Of a DNA stretch of 54,111 bases, positions 44,489 through 53,082 are shown in pieces (position 1 is the stretch's first letter; every line of letters starts with the position of its first letter). Below the pieces are notes generated by a model. It saw only the letters and a list, made by a program, of their open reading frames with translations. It was not told the origin of the DNA and made no database searches. The stretch is from CAXGTL01 sp964012725 (GTDB lineage: Archaea; Nanobdellota; Nanobdellia; Woesearchaeales; CAXGTL01). Both the position numbers and the translations under genes were made by a program. The stretch covers positions 1 to 54,111 of the forward strand of contig CAXGTL010000003.1 in the NCBI GenBank assembly GCA_964012725.1, written 5' to 3'.

Positions 44489-45499
44489 ATGGAACTAAGA
44501 CAATCATATGAAGATCAAACAGAAAGACAAAAATTTGTAAAAAGAACAATGACTTTAGACGACCATCCTAAAGTACAAGGTTATAATTTTGAAAAAGAAT
44601 TCAACTTCACAGAATTCATAGACTCATACTTCAACACAGGATTTCAAGCAACTAATCTAAAGTTAGCACTTGACATAGTAAAACAGATGAGAAAAGATAA
44701 AGCATACATAACATTAGGTTTTACATCTAACATGATTTCGTCTGGTGTAAGAGATATGATAACTTATCTTACCAAACATAAACTAATTAACATGTTAGTT
44801 ACACCTGCAGGTGGAATAGAAGAAGACATGATAAAAGTGTTTAAACCATTTGTCATTGGACAACAAAGAGCACCTGGTGCAATGTTGTTAGAGAATGGAA
44901 TCAATAGAACAGGAAACTTGTTTGTACCAAATGACCGTTATCTTCATTTTGAAAGAAACTTTATTCCATTTTTAGAAAAAATGTATCAAAAACAGTTAAA
45001 ATTAGGCAGACCTTTGTCTGGTCAAGAACTTCTTAAAGAAGTGGGTTTATACATTGATAATGAAGAATCTTTTTTATACTGGGCAGCTAAGAATGATATT
45101 CCTGTTTTTTGTCCTGCAATAACTGATGGTGCATTAGGTGACATGGTTTACTTTTTTAAGAAAAGACAAAAAGATTTTATCATAGACATTTGTAAAGATA
45201 TGACTGAAATAGTAGATATTTATCTTAATGTTGAAAAATCAGGCGTCATTATCTTAGGAAGTGGTGTAACAAAACATCATATATTGAATGCAAACATCTT
45301 TAACGGTGGTGCAGATTACACAGTTCTTATCAATACTGGTAATGAGTTTGATGGTTCTGACTCAGGCGCAGACCCAGAAGAATCTGTATCTTGGTGCAAG
45401 ATAAAACCAACATCACCTTATGTTAAGGTGAACTGCGACGCTACAATTGCATTTCCTTTGATTGTTAAGGCAGGGTTTGTTGATTATGTTGTGGAATAA
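44489..45499 (+). CDS. dys: Deoxyhypusine synthase
   Basis: 336 residues, matching the family over its length. It transfers the aminobutyl group of spermidine to a lysine of translation factor aIF5A, the first step of hypusine formation. The NAD-binding and active-site regions are present: LGFTSNMISSG, TPAGGIEED, FCPAITDGALGD, ILGSGVTKHH, and EESVSWCKI with the catalytic Lys at residue 304. The residue before that Lys is Cys rather than the usual Gly. A GGAGGG ribosome binding site lies just upstream. The leader 44271-44488 is T-rich with no gene. It is convergent with the gene at 45503. Confidence 0.9.
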   Translation: MELRQSYEDQTERQKFVKRTMTLDDHPKVQGYNFEKEFNFTEFIDSYFNTGFQATNLKLALDIVKQMRKDKAYITLGFTSNMISSGVRDMITYLTKHKLINMLVTPAGGIEEDMIKVFKPFVIGQQRAPGAMLLENGINRTGNLFVPNDRYLHFERNFIPFLEKMYQKQLKLGRPLSGQELLKEVGLYIDNEESFLYWAAKNDIPVFCPAITDGALGDMVYFFKKRQKDFIIDICKDMTEIVDIYLNVEKSGVIILGSGVTKHHILNANIFNGGADYTVLINTGNEFDGSDSGADPEESVSWCKIKPTSPYVKVNCDATIAFPLIVKAGFVDYVVE

Positions 45500-45502
45500 T
45501 AA

Positions 45503-46138
45503 TTAATTTAAGAAATAATTATGTTCTCTTTTCAACATTTGAACTACTTTTTTAACTCTTTTAAAAATTCCATCATACACAATTAACTTTATACCAATAT
45601 TTGGAAAATCATCTAATGACCTAATTCTTATTATACTTGGTTGTTCAATTTCTTTCATATTCGGAATTATTCTTAGCATCCATTCTTTTTTATGAGGTGG
45701 ATTATTTTTTGCAATTTCAATAATTTGATCATAGTTATGACTCCCCCTTTGATAAGCTCTGTTTTCAAGAAGAGAACAAATAGTATCTATTGCTCCAACA
45801 AACATGTCTTCTTCAGAAGATCCAGGAATAGGTTTTGTTTTATCAATAGGATTTGGTTTATTCCATTTTCTATGGTGGTATTGTTGTGTGTGTAATTTCA
45901 ATGATGGTATCATTAATTTTTTATAATATTCTCTTGGCTTTCTATATTGTAAAGAAAAACCTTTTATCACATCCCATTCAAATTTATTACCAATACCTTC
46001 TAGATCATGCGGCCTTTCAGGATCAGAATAACCTAAATGCAGTTTTGCAAGAAAATATTCAACATGACAAGAATGTTGTAAAGTTGAAACCAACCATTTT
46101 TTCACTTCATCTTCAGTTGGCAATATCTTTCTTTTCAT
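45503..46138 (-). CDS. Unrecognised protein, possibly HD/DUF5662-like
   Basis: 211 residues. Histidines and acidic residues are arranged as H...HD...E in QHSCHVEYFLAKLHL, ERPHDLEGIGNKFEWDV and KLHTQQYHHRKWN. This recalls HD-type or DUF5662-like metal-binding proteins, but I cannot place it firmly. There is no signal peptide or membrane segment. The C-terminal half has beta strands (IIRIRSLDDF and IKLIVYDGIF). A minus-strand TATA box lies about 26 nt upstream of the start. Confidence 0.45.
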   Translation of the reverse strand: MKRKILPTEDEVKKWLVSTLQHSCHVEYFLAKLHLGYSDPERPHDLEGIGNKFEWDVIKGFSLQYRKPREYYKKLMIPSLKLHTQQYHHRKWNKPNPIDKTKPIPGSSEEDMFVGAIDTICSLLENRAYQRGSHNYDQIIEIAKNNPPHKKEWMLRIIPNMKEIEQPSIIRIRSLDDFPNIGIKLIVYDGIFKRVKKVVQMLKREHNYFLN

Positions 46139-46244
46139 TACAATATGGGAATATACAACTATTTATAAACCTTTATTGGTTGTAAAATACAATAGATCAA
46201 CACAAAACTTTAAAAACAAATAAAATAAACCAATAAACACAGAG

Positions 46245-47162
46245 GTGATTAAAATATACGACACAATCATAATTGGAACAGGAGTTGCTGGATACTCAGC
46301 AGCAGTATATAATGCAAGATTCAAACTAAACACATTAGTTCTAGGTAAACGAATAGGTGGTTTATTACAAGATACACATGTAATTGAAAACTGGCCAGGA
46401 ATCATATCAATCCCAGGCGCAGATTTAATGAAAAATCTAAAAGCACATGTTGAATCATACAAAGTACCTATCAAAGAAGAAGAAGTAATTGATGTTTCTA
46501 AGGTAAATGGCACATTTAAAGTAAGAACTTCAAAACAAACATATGAATCCAAGACAATTATCTTTGCAACTGGTTCAGAAAGAAGAAAACTAGATGTTCC
46601 TGGTGTAAAAGAGTTTGAAAACAAAGGTGTTTCATATTGTGCAATCTGTGATGCACCATTATTCAAAGACAAAGTTGTAGGAGTTGTTGGTGGATCAGAT
46701 TCTGCTGCAAAAGAAGCTTTATTATTATCAGAATATGCTAAAAAAGTTTATATCATTTACAGAAAAGAAAGTATAAGAGCAGAACCAATTAATTTACAAA
46801 GAGTAAAGGAAAATAAGAAAATAGAAATAATAAATAACACTAATGTAATGCAAGTTAAAGGTGATAAATTTATTACACAGGTTATTTTTGACAAACCTTA
46901 CAAAGATAATGAAAAATTCAAACTTGATGGTTTATTTATAGAAATTGGACAAATACCTGGTTCAGCTTTAGCAAAAAAACTAGGAGTAAAAGTTAATGCA
47001 AAGTCAGAGATTTTAATCGATTGCGATTCTAAAACAAGTGTGAAAGGAGTATTTGCAGCAGGCGATGTTGTTGACACTATATTTAAGCAAGCAATAACAG
47101 GTGCAGGTGAGGCAGTGAAGGCTTCGTTTAGTGCTTTTAATTATGTTAAGAGTAAGAAATAA
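46245..47162 (+). CDS. trxB: Thioredoxin reductase
   Basis: About 305 residues. It has an FAD-binding GTGVAG motif near the N-terminus, ATGSERRKL, redox-active CAIC, an NADPH-binding GVVGGSDSA and the C-terminal FAD motif GVFAAGDVVD. This fits the low-molecular-weight thioredoxin reductase family, which passes electrons from NADPH (or sometimes F420) to thioredoxin or glutaredoxin-like proteins. No ATG fits the N-terminus. GTG at 46245 lies inside the GAGGTG ribosome binding site, whereas ATA at 46254 lies six bases after it and would give IYDTIIIG, as in the family. The true start is therefore uncertain. Confidence 0.85.
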   Translation: MIKIYDTIIIGTGVAGYSAAVYNARFKLNTLVLGKRIGGLLQDTHVIENWPGIISIPGADLMKNLKAHVESYKVPIKEEEVIDVSKVNGTFKVRTSKQTYESKTIIFATGSERRKLDVPGVKEFENKGVSYCAICDAPLFKDKVVGVVGGSDSAAKEALLLSEYAKKVYIIYRKESIRAEPINLQRVKENKKIEIINNTNVMQVKGDKFITQVIFDKPYKDNEKFKLDGLFIEIGQIPGSALAKKLGVKVNAKSEILIDCDSKTSVKGVFAAGDVVDTIFKQAITGAGEAVKASFSAFNYVKSKK

Positions 47163-47218
47163 ATTTATAAATAATAAAAATAAATTAATAAAAAATAATA
47201 CAATATAAGGTGATAATA

Positions 47219-48355
47219 ATGAACATGTATGATGAATTCGGACCAGAAAAAATTCTAGAAGTTTATGATGCAAAAACTGAGATGAGAGGTTTTGTTGTAA
47301 TTGATAATACAAAACTCGGACCAGGTAAAGGTGGAATCAGAATGAGACCATCTGTAACAAAGGAAGAAGTGTTTAGATTAGCAAGAACAATGACTTGGAA
47401 ATGTTCTTTAGCAGGTCTACCATTTGGTGGAGCAAAGTCAGGCATTATTGCAAATCCCAAAAAATTACAAAAAGAACAAATCTCAGAGCAAGGCTCTGAT
47501 GATGCTCAGAAACAAGTTTCTGACAAAAAAGCAATTGTTGAAGCATTTTCAAAAGCTCTTAAACCAGTTTCACCAAAATTATATGTTGCAGCTCCTGACA
47601 TGAACATGGCAGAAGAAGAAATGGAATGGTTTGCAAATGCAAATGGCGATATGAAATCATGTACAGGAAAACCAAAGTCTATGGGTGGAATTCCACATGA
47701 ACTAGGTAGCACAGGATTTGGTGTTTATCATTCTACATTAATTGCATTAAAACATATGAATGTCAAAGTAGGTGGAGTAAGTTTTGCAGTTGAAGGTTTT
47801 GGTAATGTTGGTTGGTTCGTTGCAAAATATCTTACAAAAGCAGGAGCTAAGTTAGTAGCAGCTTCAGATTCAAAAGGATTAATATACAACAAAGAAGGTT
47901 TAGACTTTGAAAAACTAGCAAAAGTAAAAAAAGAACAAAAAACTGTTACAAAATATGAAGATGGTGAAGTTATGGATAGCAACAAAATCTTAGACATACA
48001 AGCAGATGTTTTGATAACTGCAGCAATTCCTGACTTAGTTAAAGATGAAGATGTACCTAGGCTAAAATTTAAGTTAATAGTACAAGGTTCAAACATTGCA
48101 ATGTCTTATGAAGCAGAAAAACAGTTTCATGATAAAGGAATACTTGTTGTACCAGACTTTGTTGCAAACGCAGGTGGTGTAATAAGTTCTTATATTGAGT
48201 ATATTGAAGGTACACCTGAAGATATGTTTAAAATGGTTGAAGAAAGGATCACTAAAAACACAAAATTAGTATTAGATGAAGCAAGAGACAAACAAATCAT
48301 GCCTAGGAAGGCTGCAATGGATATTGCTATGCAAAGGGTAAGAAAGCAGAATTAA
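47219..48355 (+). CDS. Glu/Leu/Phe/Val dehydrogenase family protein (glutamate dehydrogenase-like)
   Basis: 378 residues, slightly shorter than usual GDH (about 410-420). The catalytic region is present (KGGIRM, the MTWK lysine, PFGGAKSGI, YVAAPDMNM), followed by the Rossmann region with VEGFGNVGW and EGTPEDM near the C-terminus. It should interconvert an amino acid and its oxo acid using NAD(P). Whether the substrate is glutamate or a branched-chain amino acid cannot be decided by eye. The start is ATG 47219: AAGGTGAT precedes it, and an upstream in-frame GTG lies inside that site. It follows trxB by 56 bp, and a separate TATA box is at 47164-47172. Confidence 0.8.
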   Translation: MNMYDEFGPEKILEVYDAKTEMRGFVVIDNTKLGPGKGGIRMRPSVTKEEVFRLARTMTWKCSLAGLPFGGAKSGIIANPKKLQKEQISEQGSDDAQKQVSDKKAIVEAFSKALKPVSPKLYVAAPDMNMAEEEMEWFANANGDMKSCTGKPKSMGGIPHELGSTGFGVYHSTLIALKHMNVKVGGVSFAVEGFGNVGWFVAKYLTKAGAKLVAASDSKGLIYNKEGLDFEKLAKVKKEQKTVTKYEDGEVMDSNKILDIQADVLITAAIPDLVKDEDVPRLKFKLIVQGSNIAMSYEAEKQFHDKGILVVPDFVANAGGVISSYIEYIEGTPEDMFKMVEERITKNTKLVLDEARDKQIMPRKAAMDIAMQRVRKQN

Positions 48356-48390
48356 GGGTTTACAACTATTAAGTGGTAAGAATGCAAAGC

Positions 48391-48603
48391 TTTATAAACT
48401 GATGAATATTGCTATATACTATAAGAAAGCATATGAGAGAGCACTTGTTTAAAACGACATTTCGCTTTTTCTGAGACAGTGCTATTATTAGAAAATAATA
48501 AGTTAAAACAATCATCAAAAACTAGAGGTTTTTGGTTATATTCAGAATTCCTTAGGAATTATGATATTGTAAACTTAAAAACAAAGATTTAGAGGTAAAA
48601 CAA
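48391..48603 (+). promoter_or_regulatory. Promoter and structured long leader of the DEAD-box helicase gene
   Basis: TTTATAAA at 48391-48398 predicts a transcript starting near 48421, giving a leader of about 180 nt, long for this genome. Three hairpins can form: 48440-48483 (AGCACT with AGTGCT and an inner stem around CGACATTTCG), 48517-48533 (AAAAAC with GTTTTT), and 48546-48560 (AATTCC with GGAATT). A GAGGT site precedes the ATG at 48604. Confidence 0.45.
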
Positions 48604-50064
48604 ATGAATTTATTTAAAGAATTAGGCTTAAGCCAACAATTATTAGAAAACATAGAAAAATTAGGAATGAGTAAACCAACTCAAATTCAAGAAAGATCAA
48701 TACCATTAATTATGAAAAAAATGGATGTAATAGGTGAATCAGCAACAGGATCTGGTAAAACACTTGCATTTGGTTGTGGTATTATAGAAACAGTTATGCC
48801 AAATAACACTTTACAAGCATTAATTTTAACTCCAACAAGAGAGTTAGCTGAACAAGTAAAAGGAGAATTAATCAAATTTGCAAAATTCAAAAAATTAAGA
48901 GTATGTAGTGTATATGGTGGTGTAGCAATTAACCCACAAATACAAAAATTAACTAAAGCAAACATTGCTGTTGCAACTCCAGGTAGATTATTAGATCATC
49001 TTCAAAGAGGAACTATTAACTTATCACATGTAAAAATGCTTGTTTTGGATGAAGCAGATCGTATGTTTGATATGGGTTTTATTGATGATATAGAAAAAAT
49101 TATTTCACAAGTTCCTAGAAAAAGACAAACTTTATTTTTCTCAGCAACAATTTCACAAAGAGTAGAACAATTAGCTACTAAACACATGAAAAACTTTAAA
49201 GTTGTTTCAGTTAAAAATATGGTTGATCCTAAAAAACTTAAACAAGCATATTATGATGTACAAAAAAATGAAAAATTATCATTACTTGTTCATTTATTAC
49301 AATATGAAAAATCAGGTTTAGTTATGGTTTTCTGTAACACTAGACATCAAACAGACTTTGTTGTTAAAAATCTGAAAAAAAACAAATTAAGTGCTATTGC
49401 TATCCATGGTGGTTTATCACAAAACAAAAGAACAAAAACACTTGGACTTTTTAATGGAGCAAAAGCACAAGTTTTAGTTTGTACTGATGTTGCTGCACGT
49501 GGTTTACATATTGATGATGTTTCTCATGTATATAATTATGAAATACCAAGAGATTCTAAAGATTATGTGCACAGAATTGGTAGAACTGCTAGAGCTGGTG
49601 AAGAAGGACAAGTAATTAACCTAATTTGTGATATGGATTATGCTAACTTTTCAAAAGTTCTTAACGATTATGGTTTTAATGTTAAAAAACTTGGAAAACC
49701 ACAAGTGCAAAGAGTAAGAGTTGTAAGAAACGATGAAAATAGATCTGGTTCAAGAAATTCCAGAGGTCAAAGAAGGCCTTATGGTAGAAGTAATAATTTT
49801 GGAAGATCTGATAATAGGGGAAGTTATGGATCAAGAGGTTCAAATAGAAACAGAAGCGGTAGTTATGGTAATTCATCCCGAAGACCAAGTGGGAGATCCT
49901 ATGGTCAAAGTAATGATTCAACAGAAAGAAGTAATCGAAGAAGTAATGACTCAAGAAATGACTCAAGACATTCTAATAGAGACAAAAAAAGATCATTCGG
50001 TAAAAGATCAAGAAAAAGCAATAGTTCCACAAGTAGAAACAGAAGTGGAAATAGAAGGTATTAA
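48604..50064 (+). CDS. DEAD-box RNA helicase with Arg/Ser/Gly-rich tail
   Basis: 486 residues. The motifs occur in order: Q motif KPTQIQERSIP, motif I ATGSGKT, Ia PTRELAEQ, Ib TPGRLLDHL, II VLDEADRMFD, III SAT, V VCTDVAARGLH, and VI HRIGRTARAG. The last 115 residues are a low-complexity Arg, Ser, Asn and Gly tail likely to bind RNA or form condensates. In bacteria and archaea such helicases unwind mRNA and rRNA and are often induced by cold. The long, structured leader fits that pattern. The start is supported by a GAGGT site. A T-rich terminator follows the stop. Confidence 0.88.
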   Translation: MNLFKELGLSQQLLENIEKLGMSKPTQIQERSIPLIMKKMDVIGESATGSGKTLAFGCGIIETVMPNNTLQALILTPTRELAEQVKGELIKFAKFKKLRVCSVYGGVAINPQIQKLTKANIAVATPGRLLDHLQRGTINLSHVKMLVLDEADRMFDMGFIDDIEKIISQVPRKRQTLFFSATISQRVEQLATKHMKNFKVVSVKNMVDPKKLKQAYYDVQKNEKLSLLVHLLQYEKSGLVMVFCNTRHQTDFVVKNLKKNKLSAIAIHGGLSQNKRTKTLGLFNGAKAQVLVCTDVAARGLHIDDVSHVYNYEIPRDSKDYVHRIGRTARAGEEGQVINLICDMDYANFSKVLNDYGFNVKKLGKPQVQRVRVVRNDENRSGSRNSRGQRRPYGRSNNFGRSDNRGSYGSRGSNRNRSGSYGNSSRRPSGRSYGQSNDSTERSNRRSNDSRNDSRHSNRDKKRSFGKRSRKSNSSTSRNRSGNRRY

Positions 50065-50114
50065 TTTTATTTTACTTTTTTTATTTATCTTTTTCTTATA
50101 TTTTTTTTAATATT
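50065..50114 (+). terminator. Poly-T terminator after the helicase gene
   Basis: Several long T runs follow the stop codon directly. The gap 50065-50426 contains this, the mobile element at 50207-50325 and the promoter of the next gene. Confidence 0.45.
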
Positions 50115-50206
50115 TATTCTTATCATATTTATTTTTATATATATCTTTACTTTATATTTATTTTTCTTATATTTATTATATTAATTTTTTAATTATAATT
50201 TTCACC

Positions 50207-50325
50207 GGCTTTGTATAAAATCTGTTGTTGCCTACTTTTTTCTGCCGTGGCTAGGACTAATCTTTCTATAAGTACTAGCAGGCAGGGCAACAGTGAACGT
50301 GAGTGAACAAGATTTTTTACAGAGC
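50207..50325. mobile_element. Miniature structured element, copy 2, with perfect 10-bp flanking repeat
   Basis: This copy has the same fold as that at 3641-3757: outer stem (50208-50223 with 50310-50325, one mismatch), 7-bp stem (50226-50232 with 50286-50292), and hairpin (50242-50246 with 50281-50285, then 50250-50258 with 50271-50279, one mismatch). The 9-nt bulge, 12-nt loop and 17-nt internal loop (GAACGTGAGTGA) are the same size. AATTTTCACC flanks it exactly at 50197-50206 and 50326-50335, as expected for a target-site duplication. Compensatory changes against copy 1 include C-G to T-A in the 7-bp stem and T-A to C-G and G-C in the hairpin. Confidence 0.75.
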
Positions 50326-50426
50326 AATTTTCACCACAACATTTAAAAACAATCAAACCAATAATTAACATAGTTAACTAAAAAAACTAAAAAATTTATT
50401 AATAAAAAAAATAGGTGAAACTCAAA

Positions 50427-51455
50427 ATGGACTACAAACTCCTAAAAAAACTCATGGACATACATGCTGTATCTGGTTCTGAAGAAAAGATTAGAGCATT
50501 TATTAAAAAGGAAATTAGGCCTTATGTTAATTCTGTAAAAATTGATAGAGCTGGTAATCTGATAGCACATCAGAAAGGACCAAAACCAACTGTAATGTTT
50601 GCTTCTCACATGGATGAAATAGGTTTAATGGTAAAATCTATTGATACAAATGGTAGGATACATTTTGAAAAAATAGGTGGAATTGATAATGTTACTCTTA
50701 TTGGTCAAAGAGTTTTAATTGAAACAAAAATAAAATCTGTAAATGGAGTTATAACAACTAAATTATTAAGTGAGGGTGATGATATTGAAGAATTACCTAA
50801 GGATAAAAATTTAATAATTGATACAGGTTTATCAAAAAAAGAATTAAAAAAAAAAGGAGTAAGAATAGGGTCCTTTATATCATTAATTCAAGAAACACAA
50901 AAATTAGGTGATAAGAAGATAATTTGTGGTAAAGCAGTTGATGACAGAATTGGTTGTTATATGCTTATTCAATTAGCAAAACTATGTCATAAAGTAAAGA
51001 AAAATGAAGTTTATTTTGTGTTTACAGTTCAAGAAGAAATGGGTTTATATGGAGCAAAAACTTCTGCATATCATGTTAATCCTGATTGGGCAATTGCAAT
51101 CGATGTAACAGATGCAACAGACACAGATTCAGAAAATGCAACACAAATATTAGGAAAAGGTCCAACAATCACAGCAAAAGATTCTGATATGATTGGAAAC
51201 AAATGTATAAATGGTTGGTTAGAAGCAATTTCAAAGAAAAACAAGATACCTATCCAATGGGATGTTAGTGATAAAGGAACAACAGATGCAATTAGTATTT
51301 ATTTTTCAAGAGGAGGAGTACCAGCAACAGTAGTTGGTGTACCTGTTAGAAACATGCACTCAACAATAGGTATAGCACATGCAGATGATGTTGACAATGC
51401 TATTAAGTTATTAGGTTTATTATTAAAGAAACCTCCAAAAACTTGTATTATTTAA
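50427..51455 (+). CDS. M42-family metallo-aminopeptidase
   Basis: 342 residues. Metal ligands and catalytic residues appear in order: ASHMDEIG (His, Asp), AVDDRIG (bridging Asp), VQEEMGLYGAK (catalytic Glu pair), IAIDVTDATDT and NMHSTIGIAH (last His). The M42 peptidases (TET-like, COG1363) form dodecamers that finish degradation of peptides in the cytoplasm. The start at ATG 50427 is supported by AGGTGAA eight bases upstream; a GTG at 50415 lies within that site. The two next genes follow at 29 and 51 bp, each with its own ribosome binding site, so an operon is likely. Confidence 0.85.
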   Translation: MDYKLLKKLMDIHAVSGSEEKIRAFIKKEIRPYVNSVKIDRAGNLIAHQKGPKPTVMFASHMDEIGLMVKSIDTNGRIHFEKIGGIDNVTLIGQRVLIETKIKSVNGVITTKLLSEGDDIEELPKDKNLIIDTGLSKKELKKKGVRIGSFISLIQETQKLGDKKIICGKAVDDRIGCYMLIQLAKLCHKVKKNEVYFVFTVQEEMGLYGAKTSAYHVNPDWAIAIDVTDATDTDSENATQILGKGPTITAKDSDMIGNKCINGWLEAISKKNKIPIQWDVSDKGTTDAISIYFSRGGVPATVVGVPVRNMHSTIGIAHADDVDNAIKLLGLLLKKPPKTCII

Positions 51456-51484
51456 TAAAATATATAAAAAGTAGGTGAACTATT

Positions 51485-51709
51485 ATGGCAAAAAAATGTG
51501 TGGTCTGTGACTGCAATTACAATGTAATGAAACAATTAGTTAAACTAAACCAAGTTCTATGGAACATTGATAAATATATAAAAGACGCTAAAAAATCAAA
51601 ACACAAAGAATGTGTAAAAGCTTTTACAACTTTAAGAAAAGATTGTATTAAGAATGCAACTAATCTAAAGAAATTGGTTGTAATGAAAGCAAAGAAAGGT
51701 AAATTATAA
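51485..51709 (+). CDS. Small Cys-containing helical protein
   Basis: 74 residues, no family recognised. It has an N-terminal CVVCDCNYN cluster, then two helices (KQLVKLNQVLWNIDKYIKDA and a second with KECVKAFTTLRKDC), and a Lys-rich end. The Cys residues could bind a metal. AGGTGAAC precedes the ATG. It lies between the peptidase and aminotransferase genes in the same direction. It may act with them, but nothing shows how. Confidence 0.55.
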   Translation: MAKKCVVCDCNYNVMKQLVKLNQVLWNIDKYIKDAKKSKHKECVKAFTTLRKDCIKNATNLKKLVVMKAKKGKL

Positions 51710-51760
51710 TTTATTTAGTTTATTGTTTAATTTATTTTAAATCAAAAAAAAGAGGTCAAT

Positions 51761-53053
51761 ATGAATCTTAAACTTAGAAAACTCCCTGGAAAAAAATCAA
51801 GAAAATTTCTAAAGAAAAATAAAAAAACTAATTTAGGTTGGGCAGGTTTATATCCATTTGTACAAACAACAAAAGGCAAAGGTTGTTATTTCCAGGATTT
51901 AGATGGAAACACTTTCTTAGACTTTGCATCACAAATAGCATCCAATCCATTAGGTTATAATCATCCAGATATGTTAAAAGTACTAAAATCATTCAAAAAT
52001 ACACCTATTAAAGTAGCAGGTCAAGACTTTTTACCAAAAGAACACCAAGATTTAATTGATGAATTAATAAAGATTTCACCAAGAGGATTGAATTCAGCTT
52101 TTTTAATAAACTCAGGTGCAGAAGCAGTGGAAAATGCAATGAAAACAGCATTTTATAATAAACCAACTGCAAAATTTGCAATTAGTTTTGAATCATCATT
52201 TCATGGAAGAACATTGGGAGCATTATCTGCAACAAATTCTAAGTCAGTACAAAAAGGTCATTATCCTACAATTCCATTCAGAAGATTACCATATAATAAA
52301 AAAGCTGGAAAAAGATTAAGAAGAATATTAGAATCAGAAGCATCTCCTGAAGATATTGCTTTTGTTATTATGGAACCAGTACAAGGTGAGGGTGGGTACA
52401 GGATTCCACCAAGAAACATGGTAAGGGAAATAAGAAAAATTACTAATAAAAACAAAATATTTCTTATATCAGACGAAGTACAAGCAGGTATAGGTAGAAC
52501 TGGTAAATGGTGGGCAATGGAAAACTTTAACATAAAGCCTGACATAATTTCATCTGCAAAAGCATTGCAAGTAGGAGCAACTATTGCTAACAAAAAATTA
52601 AAACCAAAACCAGGTGCAATCTCTAGTACATGGGGTGGTGGACATTTACTTGACTTAGCAATGGGATTACAAACAATTAAAACAATAAAAAAATATAATT
52701 TATTAAAAAAGAATATTAAACATGGTAAATATCTTGTCAAACGTTTGTATGAACTTCATGACAAACATCCACAAATACAAGATCCAAGAGGTCTTGGTTT
52801 GATGTGTGCATTTGATGTACCAACACAAAAACAAAGAGATGATTTAGTAATAGAAATGTTAAAGCATGGATTAGTTACAGTTGGTTGTGGTCATAGAACA
52901 ATAAGATTAATTCCACCTTACATAATCTCAGAAAAAGAAATAGATCAAGCAATACAAATAATACACAAATCAATATCTAATTGTTGTATTAAAGGATTTA
53001 AGCATAAAGGAAGAATCTGTGATTATGTTGGTTGTAGTAATGTAATTAGTTAA
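51761..53053 (+). CDS. Class III pyridoxal-phosphate aminotransferase
   Basis: 430 residues. It has the class III fold: NSGAEAVENAM near residue 125, the SFHGRTLGALS motif, SDEVQAGIGRTGKWW, and the PLP-binding Lys in SSAKALQVG. It is related to acetylornithine, GABA and ornithine aminotransferases; substrate specificity cannot be read from the sequence. It probably acts in amino acid metabolism. The last 25 residues contain several Cys (SNCCIKG, RICDYVGC), which is unusual for the family and could bind a metal. An AGAGGTC site precedes the ATG. Confidence 0.85.
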   Translation: MNLKLRKLPGKKSRKFLKKNKKTNLGWAGLYPFVQTTKGKGCYFQDLDGNTFLDFASQIASNPLGYNHPDMLKVLKSFKNTPIKVAGQDFLPKEHQDLIDELIKISPRGLNSAFLINSGAEAVENAMKTAFYNKPTAKFAISFESSFHGRTLGALSATNSKSVQKGHYPTIPFRRLPYNKKAGKRLRRILESEASPEDIAFVIMEPVQGEGGYRIPPRNMVREIRKITNKNKIFLISDEVQAGIGRTGKWWAMENFNIKPDIISSAKALQVGATIANKKLKPKPGAISSTWGGGHLLDLAMGLQTIKTIKKYNLLKKNIKHGKYLVKRLYELHDKHPQIQDPRGLGLMCAFDVPTQKQRDDLVIEMLKHGLVTVGCGHRTIRLIPPYIISEKEIDQAIQIIHKSISNCCIKGFKHKGRICDYVGCSNVIS

Positions 53054-53082
53054 AAAAAATAAAAGAAAAAAAAACAAAAAGC

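Noticed and set aside
48399..48475. C/D box RNA (TGATGA at about 48400, CTGA at about 48471)
   Set aside because: Internal D' and C' boxes are missing, and the TGATGA lies before the predicted transcription start.
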